Of a stretch of DNA of 38,611 nt, positions 9,670-17,465 are shown in pieces. Made by a program: the position numbers and the translations under genes. The stretch covers positions 1 to 38,611 of the IMG/VR virus record IMGVR_UViG_3300027902_000340; one strand, 5' to 3'. How positions within the stretch are numbered: position 1 is the stretch's first letter; every line of letters starts with the position of its first letter. The notes below the pieces were generated by a model. That model was given only the letters and a program-made list of their open reading frames with translations, did not search any database and was not told the DNA's origin. The DNA is from a virus.

Positions 9670-10394
9670 ATACAATAATCGGTACGGATTGTTCAGTTGA
9701 ATCCATGTTCAGTATTATCCCAGGATGGACCAGCAGGTTCGAAATAGACGATAAGGTATTTGGCGGGGATATAATGTTACATACAATCCCGACACTCACC
9801 TGGCAGATCGAGACGGTTGGCGGCGTAAAAAATAAACGGATCCTTGAACTCGGGCCACTTGAAGGCGCACAAACAAAACGATTGATAGATGAAGGAGCCA
9901 GAGAGGTTATTGCTGTCGAAGGTCTGTCGAATTGTTTTTTGAAATGTCTTATCATCAAAGAGATATTCGGATTAAATAAAGCAAAGTTCATCTTCGGGGA
10001 TTTCTGTTACTATGTAAAAAACTACGAGGGACGTAAATTTGATCTTGTTATGGCCTCCGGTGTCTTATACCATCAGGAAAACCCCGCTGAATTGATTTAC
10101 CAGTTAGCGAATATTACTGATGTTGTTATGGTCTGGTCACAGGTAGCAAGTATAAACCATCCAAGTCGTGAAGAAGGTTCTGTAATTGCCTATGGAAATA
10201 CATACACGGGCAAGATAATGCGGTGGAATACCGTCAGGCAAGATAGTTATTGCGCAAGTCTTTCCGATATAGGTTTTTGGATGTACCCTGATGAGATGCG
10301 GAAATGTTTCACAGATGCAGGATTTAGTCTTACAGAAAAGCAATGTGACGCCACTGTAAATGGGGAATGTTTATTATTTGTAGCAAAAAAATGA
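9666..10394 (+). CDS. Class I SAM-dependent methyltransferase
   Basis: A 242-residue protein with a Rossmann methyltransferase core: motif I ELGPLEGAQ (61-69), an acidic strand end at VIAVEG (81-86), GDF (111-113) and a motif IV region FDLVMASGVLYHQENP (125-140). It resembles the Methyltransf_23/DUF1698-type small-molecule methyltransferases rather than DNA methylases, since no DPPY or PC motif is present. In this island it most likely methylates a sugar or glycan, but substrate is inferred only from neighbours. It overlaps both flanking genes by four bases (ATGA). Confidence 0.72.
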   Translation: MNTIIGTDCSVESMFSIIPGWTSRFEIDDKVFGGDIMLHTIPTLTWQIETVGGVKNKRILELGPLEGAQTKRLIDEGAREVIAVEGLSNCFLKCLIIKEIFGLNKAKFIFGDFCYYVKNYEGRKFDLVMASGVLYHQENPAELIYQLANITDVVMVWSQVASINHPSREEGSVIAYGNTYTGKIMRWNTVRQDSYCASLSDIGFWMYPDEMRKCFTDAGFSLTEKQCDATVNGECLLFVAKK

Positions 10395-11119
10395 AAATAA
10401 TCGTTGCATACCACGCTTATATGTTTGGTCAGTATATGGATATGATGACCGAGCAATTCAGATTACTCATCCACTCAGGTCTGTATAATGCCTGTGATAA
10501 ACTTTATATCGGTATTACGACTTCTGAAAACATGGAACCTAAGCACGGCATTGAATGGGCCAAGGGTTTTTATAATTTTGCAACAAGTGGAAAGACGGAA
10601 CCTGAAAAGAAAGTTGAGATTGTAGTTTACCCTGAAAACTTGGAATTACGTCAGACACTTTGTTGGATCAGAGATTACTCAAAAGAAAACCCTGATGATT
10701 ATATTTTGTTTTTCCATACTAAAGGGATGACCTGCAAAGAACAACCGTTTGTTGATTGCGCTGCTGTGACTGATTGGCGCAGGTACATGGAGTATTTCGT
10801 AATCGAACGGTGGAAAGATTGCATTCAAAAACTTGATGAAGGTTACGATGCCTGTGGAGTTCTTTGGAACAGTGATACAAGTCTTGGATTTTACCCGCAT
10901 TTCTCAGGTGCTTTCTTTTGGGTAAAAGCAAGTTATATAAATACACTGAATCATGATTATTTGAATGGGAAATCTTATTATGATCAGGAATTTTGGATCG
11001 GGACAAATCCTGATGTAAAGATTTATGAATTTCATAACTCCAGGCTTAATGATAAAGACGCTCTACTTGAATTTAAATCTCATTATCAAATCTGTTATCC
11101 AAAAGAAAATTATATATGA
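10391..11119 (+). CDS. Glycosyltransferase-like protein (HTKG motif)
   Basis: A 242-residue protein starting at ATG 10391, an ATGA overlap. An ATG 24 bases upstream is less likely. It has an N-terminal beta strand (KIIVAYHAYMFG), a DDYILFFHTKGMT segment (102-114), WRRYMEYFVIERWKDC (129-144), and HFSGAFFWVKASYI (170-183), a placement typical of glycosyltransferases in which an active-site loop is followed by a buried aromatic strand. The HTKG/HSK motif recalls rhamnan-synthesis (RgpF-like) and related bacterial enzymes. No DXD motif is obvious, so the metal and donor are uncertain. It sits between a methyltransferase and a GT2-type protein. Confidence 0.6.
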   Translation: MKIIVAYHAYMFGQYMDMMTEQFRLLIHSGLYNACDKLYIGITTSENMEPKHGIEWAKGFYNFATSGKTEPEKKVEIVVYPENLELRQTLCWIRDYSKENPDDYILFFHTKGMTCKEQPFVDCAAVTDWRRYMEYFVIERWKDCIQKLDEGYDACGVLWNSDTSLGFYPHFSGAFFWVKASYINTLNHDYLNGKSYYDQEFWIGTNPDVKIYEFHNSRLNDKDALLEFKSHYQICYPKENYI

Positions 11120-11700
11120 CATTACACGTTATCTGTGCTGCTTATAAACGAATTATCCCACTGAGGATATTGATAGATTGCTTTCTCGTACAAACAAATC
11201 CAAACTGGCGACTTTACGTTATTCACGATGGCGAAATCCCTGAAGCGATGTATGATGTGATAAATCTTTACAATGATCCCAGGATCACGTTTGAATATAC
11301 AAAAATAAGGACGGCTCACTCAGGATTTATCAATCGTGACATGATGATAAAAAAGACTGTCGGCGCAGATGAAGATTTTGTAATGAGTACAAATGATGAT
11401 AATTATTATCCTCCGGCATTCATTGATGAAATGTTAAAACTCGTTACACCGACAGCAGGTATAATTTATTGCAATATGATTCATTCACATTTCGATTATT
11501 CTGTTCTTTCAACGATATTACAGGTTTATTACATTGATTTGGGGGCGTTTGCAGTCAGATTGCCAGTAGCAAAACGGATCGGGATAAAAAATACAAGTGA
11601 GATAGCCGATGGGTTATATGTTCAAGATTGTTTGGCTGAATGTAAGCGAATAGGAATGACAACTCATAAGACTGAAAAAATAATTTTTATTCATAACTGA
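11116..11700 (+). CDS. GT2-type glycosyltransferase
   Basis: A short (194-residue) GT-A family 2 protein: N-terminal strand LHVICAAYKR, a nucleotide-binding-like YVIHDGE (34-40), and the acidic metal-binding motif STNDDNYYPP (91-100), equivalent to DXD. It lacks much of the C-terminal region of larger GT2 enzymes, so it may be a compact phage form. Probable role is addition of one sugar to a glycan. It begins in an ATGA overlap. Its TGA at 11698-11700 is the last point of tight coupling before the homing endonuclease interrupts the island. Confidence 0.72.
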   Translation: MTLHVICAAYKRIIPLRILIDCFLVQTNPNWRLYVIHDGEIPEAMYDVINLYNDPRITFEYTKIRTAHSGFINRDMMIKKTVGADEDFVMSTNDDNYYPPAFIDEMLKLVTPTAGIIYCNMIHSHFDYSVLSTILQVYYIDLGAFAVRLPVAKRIGIKNTSEIADGLYVQDCLAECKRIGMTTHKTEKIIFIHN

Positions 11701-11728
11701 TGATTACTTTAATAACATTATTATATCG

Positions 11729-11740
11729 TATCTTTATAAT
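11729..11740 (+). promoter_or_regulatory. Candidate -7 box directly before homing endonuclease
   Basis: TATCTTTA (11729-11736) matches the Bacteroidota -7 consensus TAnnTTTG at all but the last base and lies 12 bases before the ATG at 11741. The same spacing appears before the genes at 24908 and 35477. No good -33 TTTG is visible, so promoter strength is doubtful. If used, the transcript would be nearly leaderless. Confidence 0.35.
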
Positions 11741-12295
11741 ATGAAAATATCAGGTATTTACAAAATTCAATCTAAAATTAATCCCAATAAAATATATATT
11801 GGTAGTGCAATAGATATTAATAAACGATGGAATTATCATCGTGAAGATTTACGAAAAAATAAACACCCAAATAAAAGATTTCAAAATCATTACAATAAAT
11901 ATGGTGAATCTGATTTGCTATTTTTTATGATAGTTGGATGTGATAAAGAAAATCTTATAAGTTATGAACAATTTTATATTGATTCATTAAATCCTTATTT
12001 TAATATTTGTAAGACAGCTGGGAATTGGCTTGGACATCGTCATTCTAAAGAAACAATAGATAAGATAAGAAAAAATAGAATCGGTAAAGGTTACCATACG
12101 GATGAATGGAAAAGAAAGGCAAGTGAACGAATGAGCGGAATTAATCATCATCAATTTGGCAAAAGGCATTCTCCTGAAAGACTTTTAAGAGATAGTAAAT
12201 CTCAACAAGGTAAAAAAGCAACTTATGAAACAAAACATAAAATGAGCGAATCGGGTAAAAGAGCATGGATTTTAAGAAAACAATTAAATAATTAA
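11741..12295 (+). CDS. GIY-YIG homing endonuclease with NUMOD3 repeats
   Basis: A 184-residue free-standing homing endonuclease. The nuclease domain is complete: GIY (5-7), YIG (19-21), the catalytic Arg in INKRW (29), the metal-binding Glu in YEQFYID (76) and Asn in FNIC (88). The C-terminal half carries NUMOD3 DNA-binding motifs (GHRHSKETIDKIRKNRIGKG at 98-117 and a second around 145-177). Such genes cut alleles lacking them and spread by repair copying. It is AT-richer than its neighbours, has its own spacer at 11701-11740 and separates two glycosyltransferase genes that otherwise belong to a tightly overlapping run. It looks intact, so it may be active. Confidence 0.9.
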   Translation: MKISGIYKIQSKINPNKIYIGSAIDINKRWNYHREDLRKNKHPNKRFQNHYNKYGESDLLFFMIVGCDKENLISYEQFYIDSLNPYFNICKTAGNWLGHRHSKETIDKIRKNRIGKGYHTDEWKRKASERMSGINHHQFGKRHSPERLLRDSKSQQGKKATYETKHKMSESGKRAWILRKQLNN

Positions 12296-12297
12296 TT

Positions 12298-13041
12298 ATG
12301 TGTATTGCCCTTATTACTCCGACAGGTGCAAGGCCAGAGCAATTTACTCTCTGTGCAAAGTGGATGAAACAACAAACTTATTCAGGTGAGGTTGTGTGGG
12401 TAATTATTGATGATGCTTTGCCGAGGACTACCGATGATGTAACTGAAGATTTTCGTGAGAATTGGATGATTCATAAAGTTTACCCTGAACCAGTGTGGCA
12501 ATCACAAAACACGCAGGTAAGAAATTTATCGGCAGGTATTCAGACGTTAAGTAATTATAAAGATATTGATGCGATTTTCATTATTGAAGATGATGATTAT
12601 TACCGCTCGGTTTATCTTGAACGCATGATGGCAAAATTCAACGGTTATCAGCTGATCGGTGAGCGAAATACAGTTTATTATAATGTCCTTTATCGCAGAT
12701 ATGTTACTAATCCTAATTCTGTTCATTCAAGTTTTTTCCAGACAGCTTTTCGCTATGACGTGATACCGATATTAAAGGAATGCTTTTATCATAAATTTAT
12801 TGATTGTGTTTTATGGCAGAAAGTCCAGAAGAAATATTTATTCAATGACAATAATCTCGCTATCGGAATGAAGGGTATGCCGGGGCGTGGCGGGATTGGT
12901 GCGGGTCATTTAAGATCCTATAATATGAGAGACGATGCAAACTTGATTTATCTCAGGGCATTAATCGGCGAAGATGCCAGTTATTATGAAAAATATTATC
13001 AAAATACAAATCCACGAACTCAATTATTTACAAATAGATGA
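12298..13041 (+). CDS. GT-A (family 2-like) glycosyltransferase
   Basis: A 247-residue protein with an N-terminal strand CIALITPTG and an acidic metal-site motif IIEDDDYY (95-102), the DXD equivalent of GT-A enzymes. VVWVIIDDALP (32-42) fits the nucleotide-binding strand. The C-terminus (GMKGMPGRGGIGAGH at about 199-213) is glycine-rich and may form an acceptor loop. The start lies two bases after the homing endonuclease stop. Role is probably transfer of a sugar within the same glycan pathway as its neighbours. Acceptor unknown. Confidence 0.68.
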   Translation: MCIALITPTGARPEQFTLCAKWMKQQTYSGEVVWVIIDDALPRTTDDVTEDFRENWMIHKVYPEPVWQSQNTQVRNLSAGIQTLSNYKDIDAIFIIEDDDYYRSVYLERMMAKFNGYQLIGERNTVYYNVLYRRYVTNPNSVHSSFFQTAFRYDVIPILKECFYHKFIDCVLWQKVQKKYLFNDNNLAIGMKGMPGRGGIGAGHLRSYNMRDDANLIYLRALIGEDASYYEKYYQNTNPRTQLFTNR

Positions 13042-13793
13042 ATACTTTATCTGACGTTACCGGGATTGTTGTAGTGCATAACACTTTGGCGTTATTTAAA
13101 AAATGTTACGAATCTGTCCGCAAGTTTCACCCTGACATGAATATAATTATTGTTGAAAATTCTGATCCGAATGATCCTTGCAGGCATTATGTTACGAATT
13201 TCACTACCGGTACGGAGATTTTGTTATGTCCTGCAAATATCGGTCATGGCCGGGGTATGCACCTTGCAATCAGTCATGTTAAAACGAAATTTGCTTTGAT
13301 CTTTGATTCAGATATAGTGATGATCAAAAGTCCTTTAAAATTGATGCTTTCAATGATGGAATCAGATACTTATGGCGTTGGTTATACTGAAAAATCAGAC
13401 ATGGGAGGTTACGAATGGGGAGCAAGGCCGGAACATGCAAAGGAAGGGTTCATGTATATGCTTCACCCGTTCTTTCATCTTTTACAAGTTTCGGAATATT
13501 ATAAATTTCATCCTTACGTTCATCATGGAGCTCCGTGTTTTCTTGCTGCACGTGATATACACCGGCAAGGATTGACGGATAAGATTATTAAAGTTCTCCC
13601 AGGACTCGGACATACCGGCGGTGCGGGGTGGTCATGGAAACCCGTAAAACCGCTTTATGTAATCCACAATACAGCCGGAACACGCAGCGACAGGCGCAGT
13701 AAAGGTAAACCTGAGACGGAACCGGATTGGCAAAGACAAGAAAATGCAAAAAATAGCAGTCCTCGGTCTGGGTTGTTCACTCGACAGGTTTAA
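13038..13793 (+). CDS. GT2 glycosyltransferase (rhamnosyltransferase-like)
   Basis: A 251-residue GT2 protein: TGIVVVHNTLALFKKCYESV (8-27) is the classic first strand and helix, NIIIVENSDPND (35-46) the second, NIGHGRGMHLAI (67-78) the conserved loop seen in WbbL-like rhamnosyltransferases as N.G.g.g.n.g, and FDSDIVM (89-95) the DXD metal site. The catalytic core is complete. The basic C-terminal tail (about 215-251) is encoded partly by DNA that overlaps the next gene. It starts in an ATGA overlap. Confidence 0.75.
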   Translation: MNTLSDVTGIVVVHNTLALFKKCYESVRKFHPDMNIIIVENSDPNDPCRHYVTNFTTGTEILLCPANIGHGRGMHLAISHVKTKFALIFDSDIVMIKSPLKLMLSMMESDTYGVGYTEKSDMGGYEWGARPEHAKEGFMYMLHPFFHLLQVSEYYKFHPYVHHGAPCFLAARDIHRQGLTDKIIKVLPGLGHTGGAGWSWKPVKPLYVIHNTAGTRSDRRSKGKPETEPDWQRQENAKNSSPRSGLFTRQV

Positions 13794-14277
13794 CTCCACG
13801 GAGTTTGAACTTTCGATTGGTGTTAATGACATCTGGCGTTACCATCATACCGAGGTGGTTGTCTGTTTGAATCACCCAAAAGAGTTTAAACCCGACAGGT
13901 TGAAAGTTATTAACGAATGTAAGCCTAAGGCTTTTTACAGTCAGATGGTCATTTGGGATAAAAGAGAGGATTTCCGAAAAATAGATATTTATAACGGTTA
14001 TCCTGATAGGATTTGCCGACTTGACTCGCCTTCGTTTGAAAAATCATATTGCAGTCCTTTCATTGCCGTGCAGATAGCCTATCGTTATTATAACGCTGAA
14101 GAGATTCATCTTTTTGGTGTTGATCTTCTCAATCATCCATTTCTTAATAGTGAACTTTGCAATAAAATAAAACTTCATTTTCAGAATTTACAGACTGCTC
14201 TTCGTGCAAAAGACAGTGTCATAGTAGTTCACGGCGAAGGGATTCTTAAAAACCTTACTGACAAATTACTGTCGTAA
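13744..14277 (+). CDS. Uncharacterised Rossmann-like protein, possible glycosyltransferase
   Basis: A 177-residue protein beginning with a clear first strand and glycine turn (KIAVLGLGCSL) and containing SIGVNDIWRYH (24-34), VVVCLNHP (38-45) and EIHLFGVDLLNHP (119-131). This arrangement recalls DUF115 and sialyltransferase-like phage proteins, where a LFGxD strand follows the binding pocket, but I am not sure of the family. It overlaps the preceding glycosyltransferase by 50 bases, far more than the four-base norm here. The start is fixed because the first strand begins at residue 3. It closes the glycosylation island. Confidence 0.55.
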   Translation: MQKIAVLGLGCSLDRFNSTEFELSIGVNDIWRYHHTEVVVCLNHPKEFKPDRLKVINECKPKAFYSQMVIWDKREDFRKIDIYNGYPDRICRLDSPSFEKSYCSPFIAVQIAYRYYNAEEIHLFGVDLLNHPFLNSELCNKIKLHFQNLQTALRAKDSVIVVHGEGILKNLTDKLLS

Positions 14278-14309
14278 TACTTCCAAAAATCAATAATAAA
14301 TTTACATTC

Positions 14310-14456
14310 ATGAATCCGATGGGTGTTTGTGATTGGTTTGATTACATAGATGATGTATTTTACCCAATCTTCGATTTCGATTATCCCGACTGGAAAGATG
14401 ACATCTACTATAATTTATTTGGTTGTGGAATGTTCGGCCCGCCTCCGGGACCGTAA
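14310..14456 (+). CDS. Tiny acidic aromatic-rich protein A (48 aa)
   Basis: A 48-residue reading frame, first of three tiny genes before the prohead protease. It is rich in Asp, Tyr, Phe and Trp (VCDWFDYIDDVFYPIFDFD) and ends GPPPGP. It has no membrane segment and almost no basic residues. Its VCDW motif recurs in the third tiny gene. I see it as real because the three frames tile the gap with almost no spacing and the last overlaps the protease start. Function unknown. Confidence 0.5.
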   Translation: MNPMGVCDWFDYIDDVFYPIFDFDYPDWKDDIYYNLFGCGMFGPPPGP

Positions 14457-14466
14457 AACTTAGATT

Positions 14467-14577
14467 ATGGGAGATGTCGTAAATGATGTTGTCTATATGT
14501 TAACGTGTGATTTTCAGAACATAGAAGATAATGTTGTTGATTATTTGGGATGGGTTTTATTAAATATTCTACCGTGA
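14467..14577 (+). CDS. Tiny acidic protein B (36 aa)
   Basis: A 36-residue frame (MGDVVNDVVYMLTCDFQNIE at the N-terminus, then a hydrophobic YLGWVLLNILP tail). It lies ten bases after tiny protein A and one base before tiny protein C. It shares a Cys-Asp-aromatic triplet with its neighbours. Support comes from position and composition only. Confidence 0.4.
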   Translation: MGDVVNDVVYMLTCDFQNIEDNVVDYLGWVLLNILP

Positions 14578-14578
14578 T

Positions 14579-14710
14579 ATGGATGAATTTTATGTTTGTG
14601 ATTGGTACTGGTACACATTTATTGAATGGTTGCTTATAAACGATGGATCGCCATGCGATTCAAGTATTTGGTTAGCAGGAGATATTCTTGATTGTTTTGG
14701 AGGAAACTGA
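14579..14710 (+). CDS. Tiny acidic aromatic-rich protein C (43 aa)
   Basis: A 43-residue frame (MDEFYVCDWYWYTFIEWLL at its start) with five tryptophans, three cysteines and acidic residues. The VCDW motif matches tiny protein A. Its TGA at 14708-14710 overlaps the protease ATG by one base, the usual junction of this genome, which strongly supports translation. It could be a small virion or assembly component. No family is recognised. Confidence 0.55.
   Translation: MDEFYVCDWYWYTFIEWLLINDGSPCDSSIWLAGDILDCFGGN
14699..14703 (+). promoter_or_regulatory. Strong Shine-Dalgarno site for prohead protease
   Basis: GGAGG lies six bases before ATG 14710, inside the end of the preceding tiny gene. Good Shine-Dalgarno sequences are rare in this Bacteroidota-type genome. 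It decides the protease start in favour of 14710 over a TTG at 14692. Confidence 0.65.
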
Positions 14711-16350
14711 TGCCGCTGCCAAACGAACATAGCGCACGTGTAAAAGACCCGTCAGAGTTTGATCCGACAAGTTTCAAAAGCAAGGACATAGCACCGGGCA
14801 TCCGGATTATTGTCGGGAAAATCAAAGGTGGTGACGGATCAATGGTAACGCAGACTTACCGGTTTGATAAAGATAAGTTCATACCACAGGAAGCAAAGGA
14901 CTGGCTTGCAAAAAATAAAGTTCATTATATATCATTTGAACCTGCTACTAACACAAAAGATATGGAAGATATAGACGATGCTCAGGTCGGGGCAATGGAA
15001 CAGAAACGTAAAAAACTCGGTCAGACTGTTGATGAGTTCTACGCTATACCACGTGACCCGCCTTCAGATAGTAAGTTACCGATTTTTGATAAAGCGCACG
15101 TCCGTAATGCAATGGCACGGCTAAGCCAGGTAAAAGGCGCAACGGCAGAAGAAAAGGCAAAGGCTAAACGTAAAATCATTACTGCTGCGAAGAAATACGG
15201 CATTGATACAACAGGTTTCGAAAAGATGTCAAATTCCGCTAACGCAGTCCTAAAGATTTACGGCGATATTGGCAGTTCTGATAACTCGGAAGAAAGTATC
15301 TCGGCCACTTCAGTTGCAGAATTTCTTGATCAGAATAAAGACGCTACAAATCTGACTGTTAAGATCAATTCACGTGGCGGGGATGTTCAGGAAGGATGGG
15401 CCATATACGACCTGCTCACGAACTCCGGTAAAAAGATTACAACTATTGGCGAGGGGAAGATTTATTCTATCGCAACTATTATTTTCTTGGCCGGATCTGA
15501 GCGTGAGATAATGAAAAACGCCGATGGGTTGATTCATAATCCTTTCATTCCGCCTTATACACTTGCTGATCAATACGAATCGGGCGATCTTCTGAAAATC
15601 GCCGAGGCACTTCAGCAGGAAGAGGCTAAAATACTTGATTTCTATGTTGAAAAGACCGGGAGTCCGAAAGATAAACTTGCTGAGTATATGTCGAATGACA
15701 CTAAACTCTCGGCCGAGGATATGCTGAATCTTGGATTTGCTACAAAAATTATCGAACCTGTAAAAGCATTTGCTTATTATAAACCAAAAGTAAATATTAT
15801 GAATGACAATGATGTTAAAACATTAGGGCAGAAACTTGATACTTTAATAGATAAGTTTAAGAATTTGACCCGACTTCCTGCCGCTGATCTTGAACTCACA
15901 GATAAGGACGGCAAGAAACTCACTCTTAAAAAGCCATCCGGCGCACCTGCCGTTGGTGATGAAGCCTCTCCTGATGGGACATACACCATGACAAACGGAG
16001 ATGTTGTTACAGTTCTAAATGGTAAGGTCACAGACGTAAAAGCCACTATGGCCGCCAAGACAGAACTCGAAATTGCAAACGAAAAGATTGCCGAATTACA
16101 AAAGCAACTTGACGCTGAAAAAGAAAAAGTCACCGCTGCTGAGAAAGCAAAACCTGATCTTGTTGCTGCTGAAGCTGCTTTTAAAGCAAGAGAGACTGAA
16201 GCAAAAGGTCTGGTTACTGAACTTCAGAACTTGAGAAATTCATGGAAGCCTGAAAGTCGTACACGTTTCAGTTCAGCAGATAAAGTCGGCGAGATTGATC
16301 TTGCGCAAGTACGTGAACTTATGAAGAATATAAACAATAAAAAAGAATAA
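14710..16350 (+). CDS. ClpP-type prohead protease with scaffold-like C-terminus
   Basis: About 546 residues in three parts. Residues 1-170 are a basic domain with FDKAHVRNAMARLSQVKG and AAKKYGID, a pattern also found on other phage head proteins. Residues 180-352 are a ClpP/S14-like protease: INSRGGDVQEG, the nucleophile Ser253 in KIYSIATIIFLAG, and His276 in GLIHNP. Residues 365-546 are a low-complexity and coiled-coil segment typical of a scaffold. The enzyme would mature the capsid after assembly. An internal ATG at 15799, just after the protease domain, could yield scaffold alone, as lambda Nu3 does from the C gene. It is followed three bases later by the capsid gene. Confidence 0.82.
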   Translation: MPLPNEHSARVKDPSEFDPTSFKSKDIAPGIRIIVGKIKGGDGSMVTQTYRFDKDKFIPQEAKDWLAKNKVHYISFEPATNTKDMEDIDDAQVGAMEQKRKKLGQTVDEFYAIPRDPPSDSKLPIFDKAHVRNAMARLSQVKGATAEEKAKAKRKIITAAKKYGIDTTGFEKMSNSANAVLKIYGDIGSSDNSEESISATSVAEFLDQNKDATNLTVKINSRGGDVQEGWAIYDLLTNSGKKITTIGEGKIYSIATIIFLAGSEREIMKNADGLIHNPFIPPYTLADQYESGDLLKIAEALQQEEAKILDFYVEKTGSPKDKLAEYMSNDTKLSAEDMLNLGFATKIIEPVKAFAYYKPKVNIMNDNDVKTLGQKLDTLIDKFKNLTRLPAADLELTDKDGKKLTLKKPSGAPAVGDEASPDGTYTMTNGDVVTVLNGKVTDVKATMAAKTELEIANEKIAELQKQLDAEKEKVTAAEKAKPDLVAAEAAFKARETEAKGLVTELQNLRNSWKPESRTRFSSADKVGEIDLAQVRELMKNINNKKE

Positions 16351-16352
16351 TC

Positions 16353-17456
16353 ATGGCTGAACGAAATTTATCAACGCTTTACACGTCTCCTTCGTGTGGG
16401 CATAAAATCAATCTTGACAATCTTCATTTTACTGCTGATGAACTCCGCAGTTTAAATGAACTTGCTGTAACTGCTGTTCTTCAGGCACCGTCACTGAGCA
16501 CGTTTCATACTCTGGTGACAGGTATTAAGAACGATAAAAGAATAGGTATCATCCCCGGTACTTTCGGACTACTTCTGAAAGCTGCTCAGGCTTGCGATCC
16601 AAAAGCTCAATGTCACGAAGCGATTGCTATCGAAAAGACATGGGAGCCGAAGTATCTTGAGTTCATCAATGATATGTGTATTGATGAGATTGAAAACTCG
16701 CTGATGCGTCTTTACATTGATTGTGCAAATCCTTATGATCTCACTAAGACTGAGATATTCTCATTCATTCTGAATATCTACTCAAAAGATTTGCCGAAAG
16801 AGGTCTTTCGTTACGCATGGTTCGGGGATACTGCTGCTGCTAACTGGCCGGGCGGGAATATAACTCCGGGTGTTGATCCTGCTTTCTTCAATGTTTTCAA
16901 TGGTTTCTTCCAGCAGATGGCCGCTATTTATGCTGTTAACCCTCTGCAACTCCAGGCAATGCCGGGTAATACACAGGCCACTTATGCACTTCAGCAGTCA
17001 GTTGCAACACCGCTTTTGACCTATCAGGCTGTAAATACATTGATTGACGCTGCTATTACCGAGTTATCACAGCAACCCGACAGGGTACTTCTTGTAACAC
17101 GCTCGGTTTTTGATCGTCTCAGACGTCAACTTCAGGCACTCGGTACCGCTTTCCAGGATTATAAACTGATGGTCAATGGACTTGAGTTTGCAACCTGGGA
17201 CGGAATACCAATATATTCTATTCCGCTATGGGATCAGTTTATTCGTGCTTACGAAAACAATGGTCTGTCATGGAACGATCCTCACCGTGTAGTTTACACA
17301 ACGATCTCAAACCTGAATATCGGTTTTGCCTGTCAGGGAGCATTTGATAATATCAATACTTTTTACGATCCGAGAAGTCGTTATAACCGCATTGAGGCTG
17401 CTGATGCTTTCGATGCCAAGATTATAGATGACCGTCTGCTTATGGTCGGAAGATAG
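16353..17456 (+). CDS. Major capsid protein
   Basis: A 367-residue protein directly after the protease-scaffold gene, the standard place for an HK97-fold major capsid protein. It has no signal peptide, a mixed alpha/beta composition, and a C-terminal region of about 150 residues (QQPDRVLLVTRSVFDRLR, ATWDGIPIYSIPLWD, HRVVYTTISNLNIGF) that fits the P-domain and A-domain strand pattern of capsid proteins from Bacteroidota phages. No long N-terminal delta domain precedes the fold, consistent with a separate or fused scaffold. Identification rests on position, size and pattern, not on a catalytic motif. Confidence 0.75.
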   Translation: MAERNLSTLYTSPSCGHKINLDNLHFTADELRSLNELAVTAVLQAPSLSTFHTLVTGIKNDKRIGIIPGTFGLLLKAAQACDPKAQCHEAIAIEKTWEPKYLEFINDMCIDEIENSLMRLYIDCANPYDLTKTEIFSFILNIYSKDLPKEVFRYAWFGDTAAANWPGGNITPGVDPAFFNVFNGFFQQMAAIYAVNPLQLQAMPGNTQATYALQQSVATPLLTYQAVNTLIDAAITELSQQPDRVLLVTRSVFDRLRRQLQALGTAFQDYKLMVNGLEFATWDGIPIYSIPLWDQFIRAYENNGLSWNDPHRVVYTTISNLNIGFACQGAFDNINTFYDPRSRYNRIEAADAFDAKIIDDRLLMVGR

Positions 17457-17460
17457 GAGG
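17455..17460 (+). promoter_or_regulatory. Strong Shine-Dalgarno site
   Basis: AGGAGG overlaps the capsid gene stop and sits five bases before ATG 17466. It suggests high translation of the structural protein that follows. Confidence 0.6.
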
Positions 17461-17465
17461 TTACT

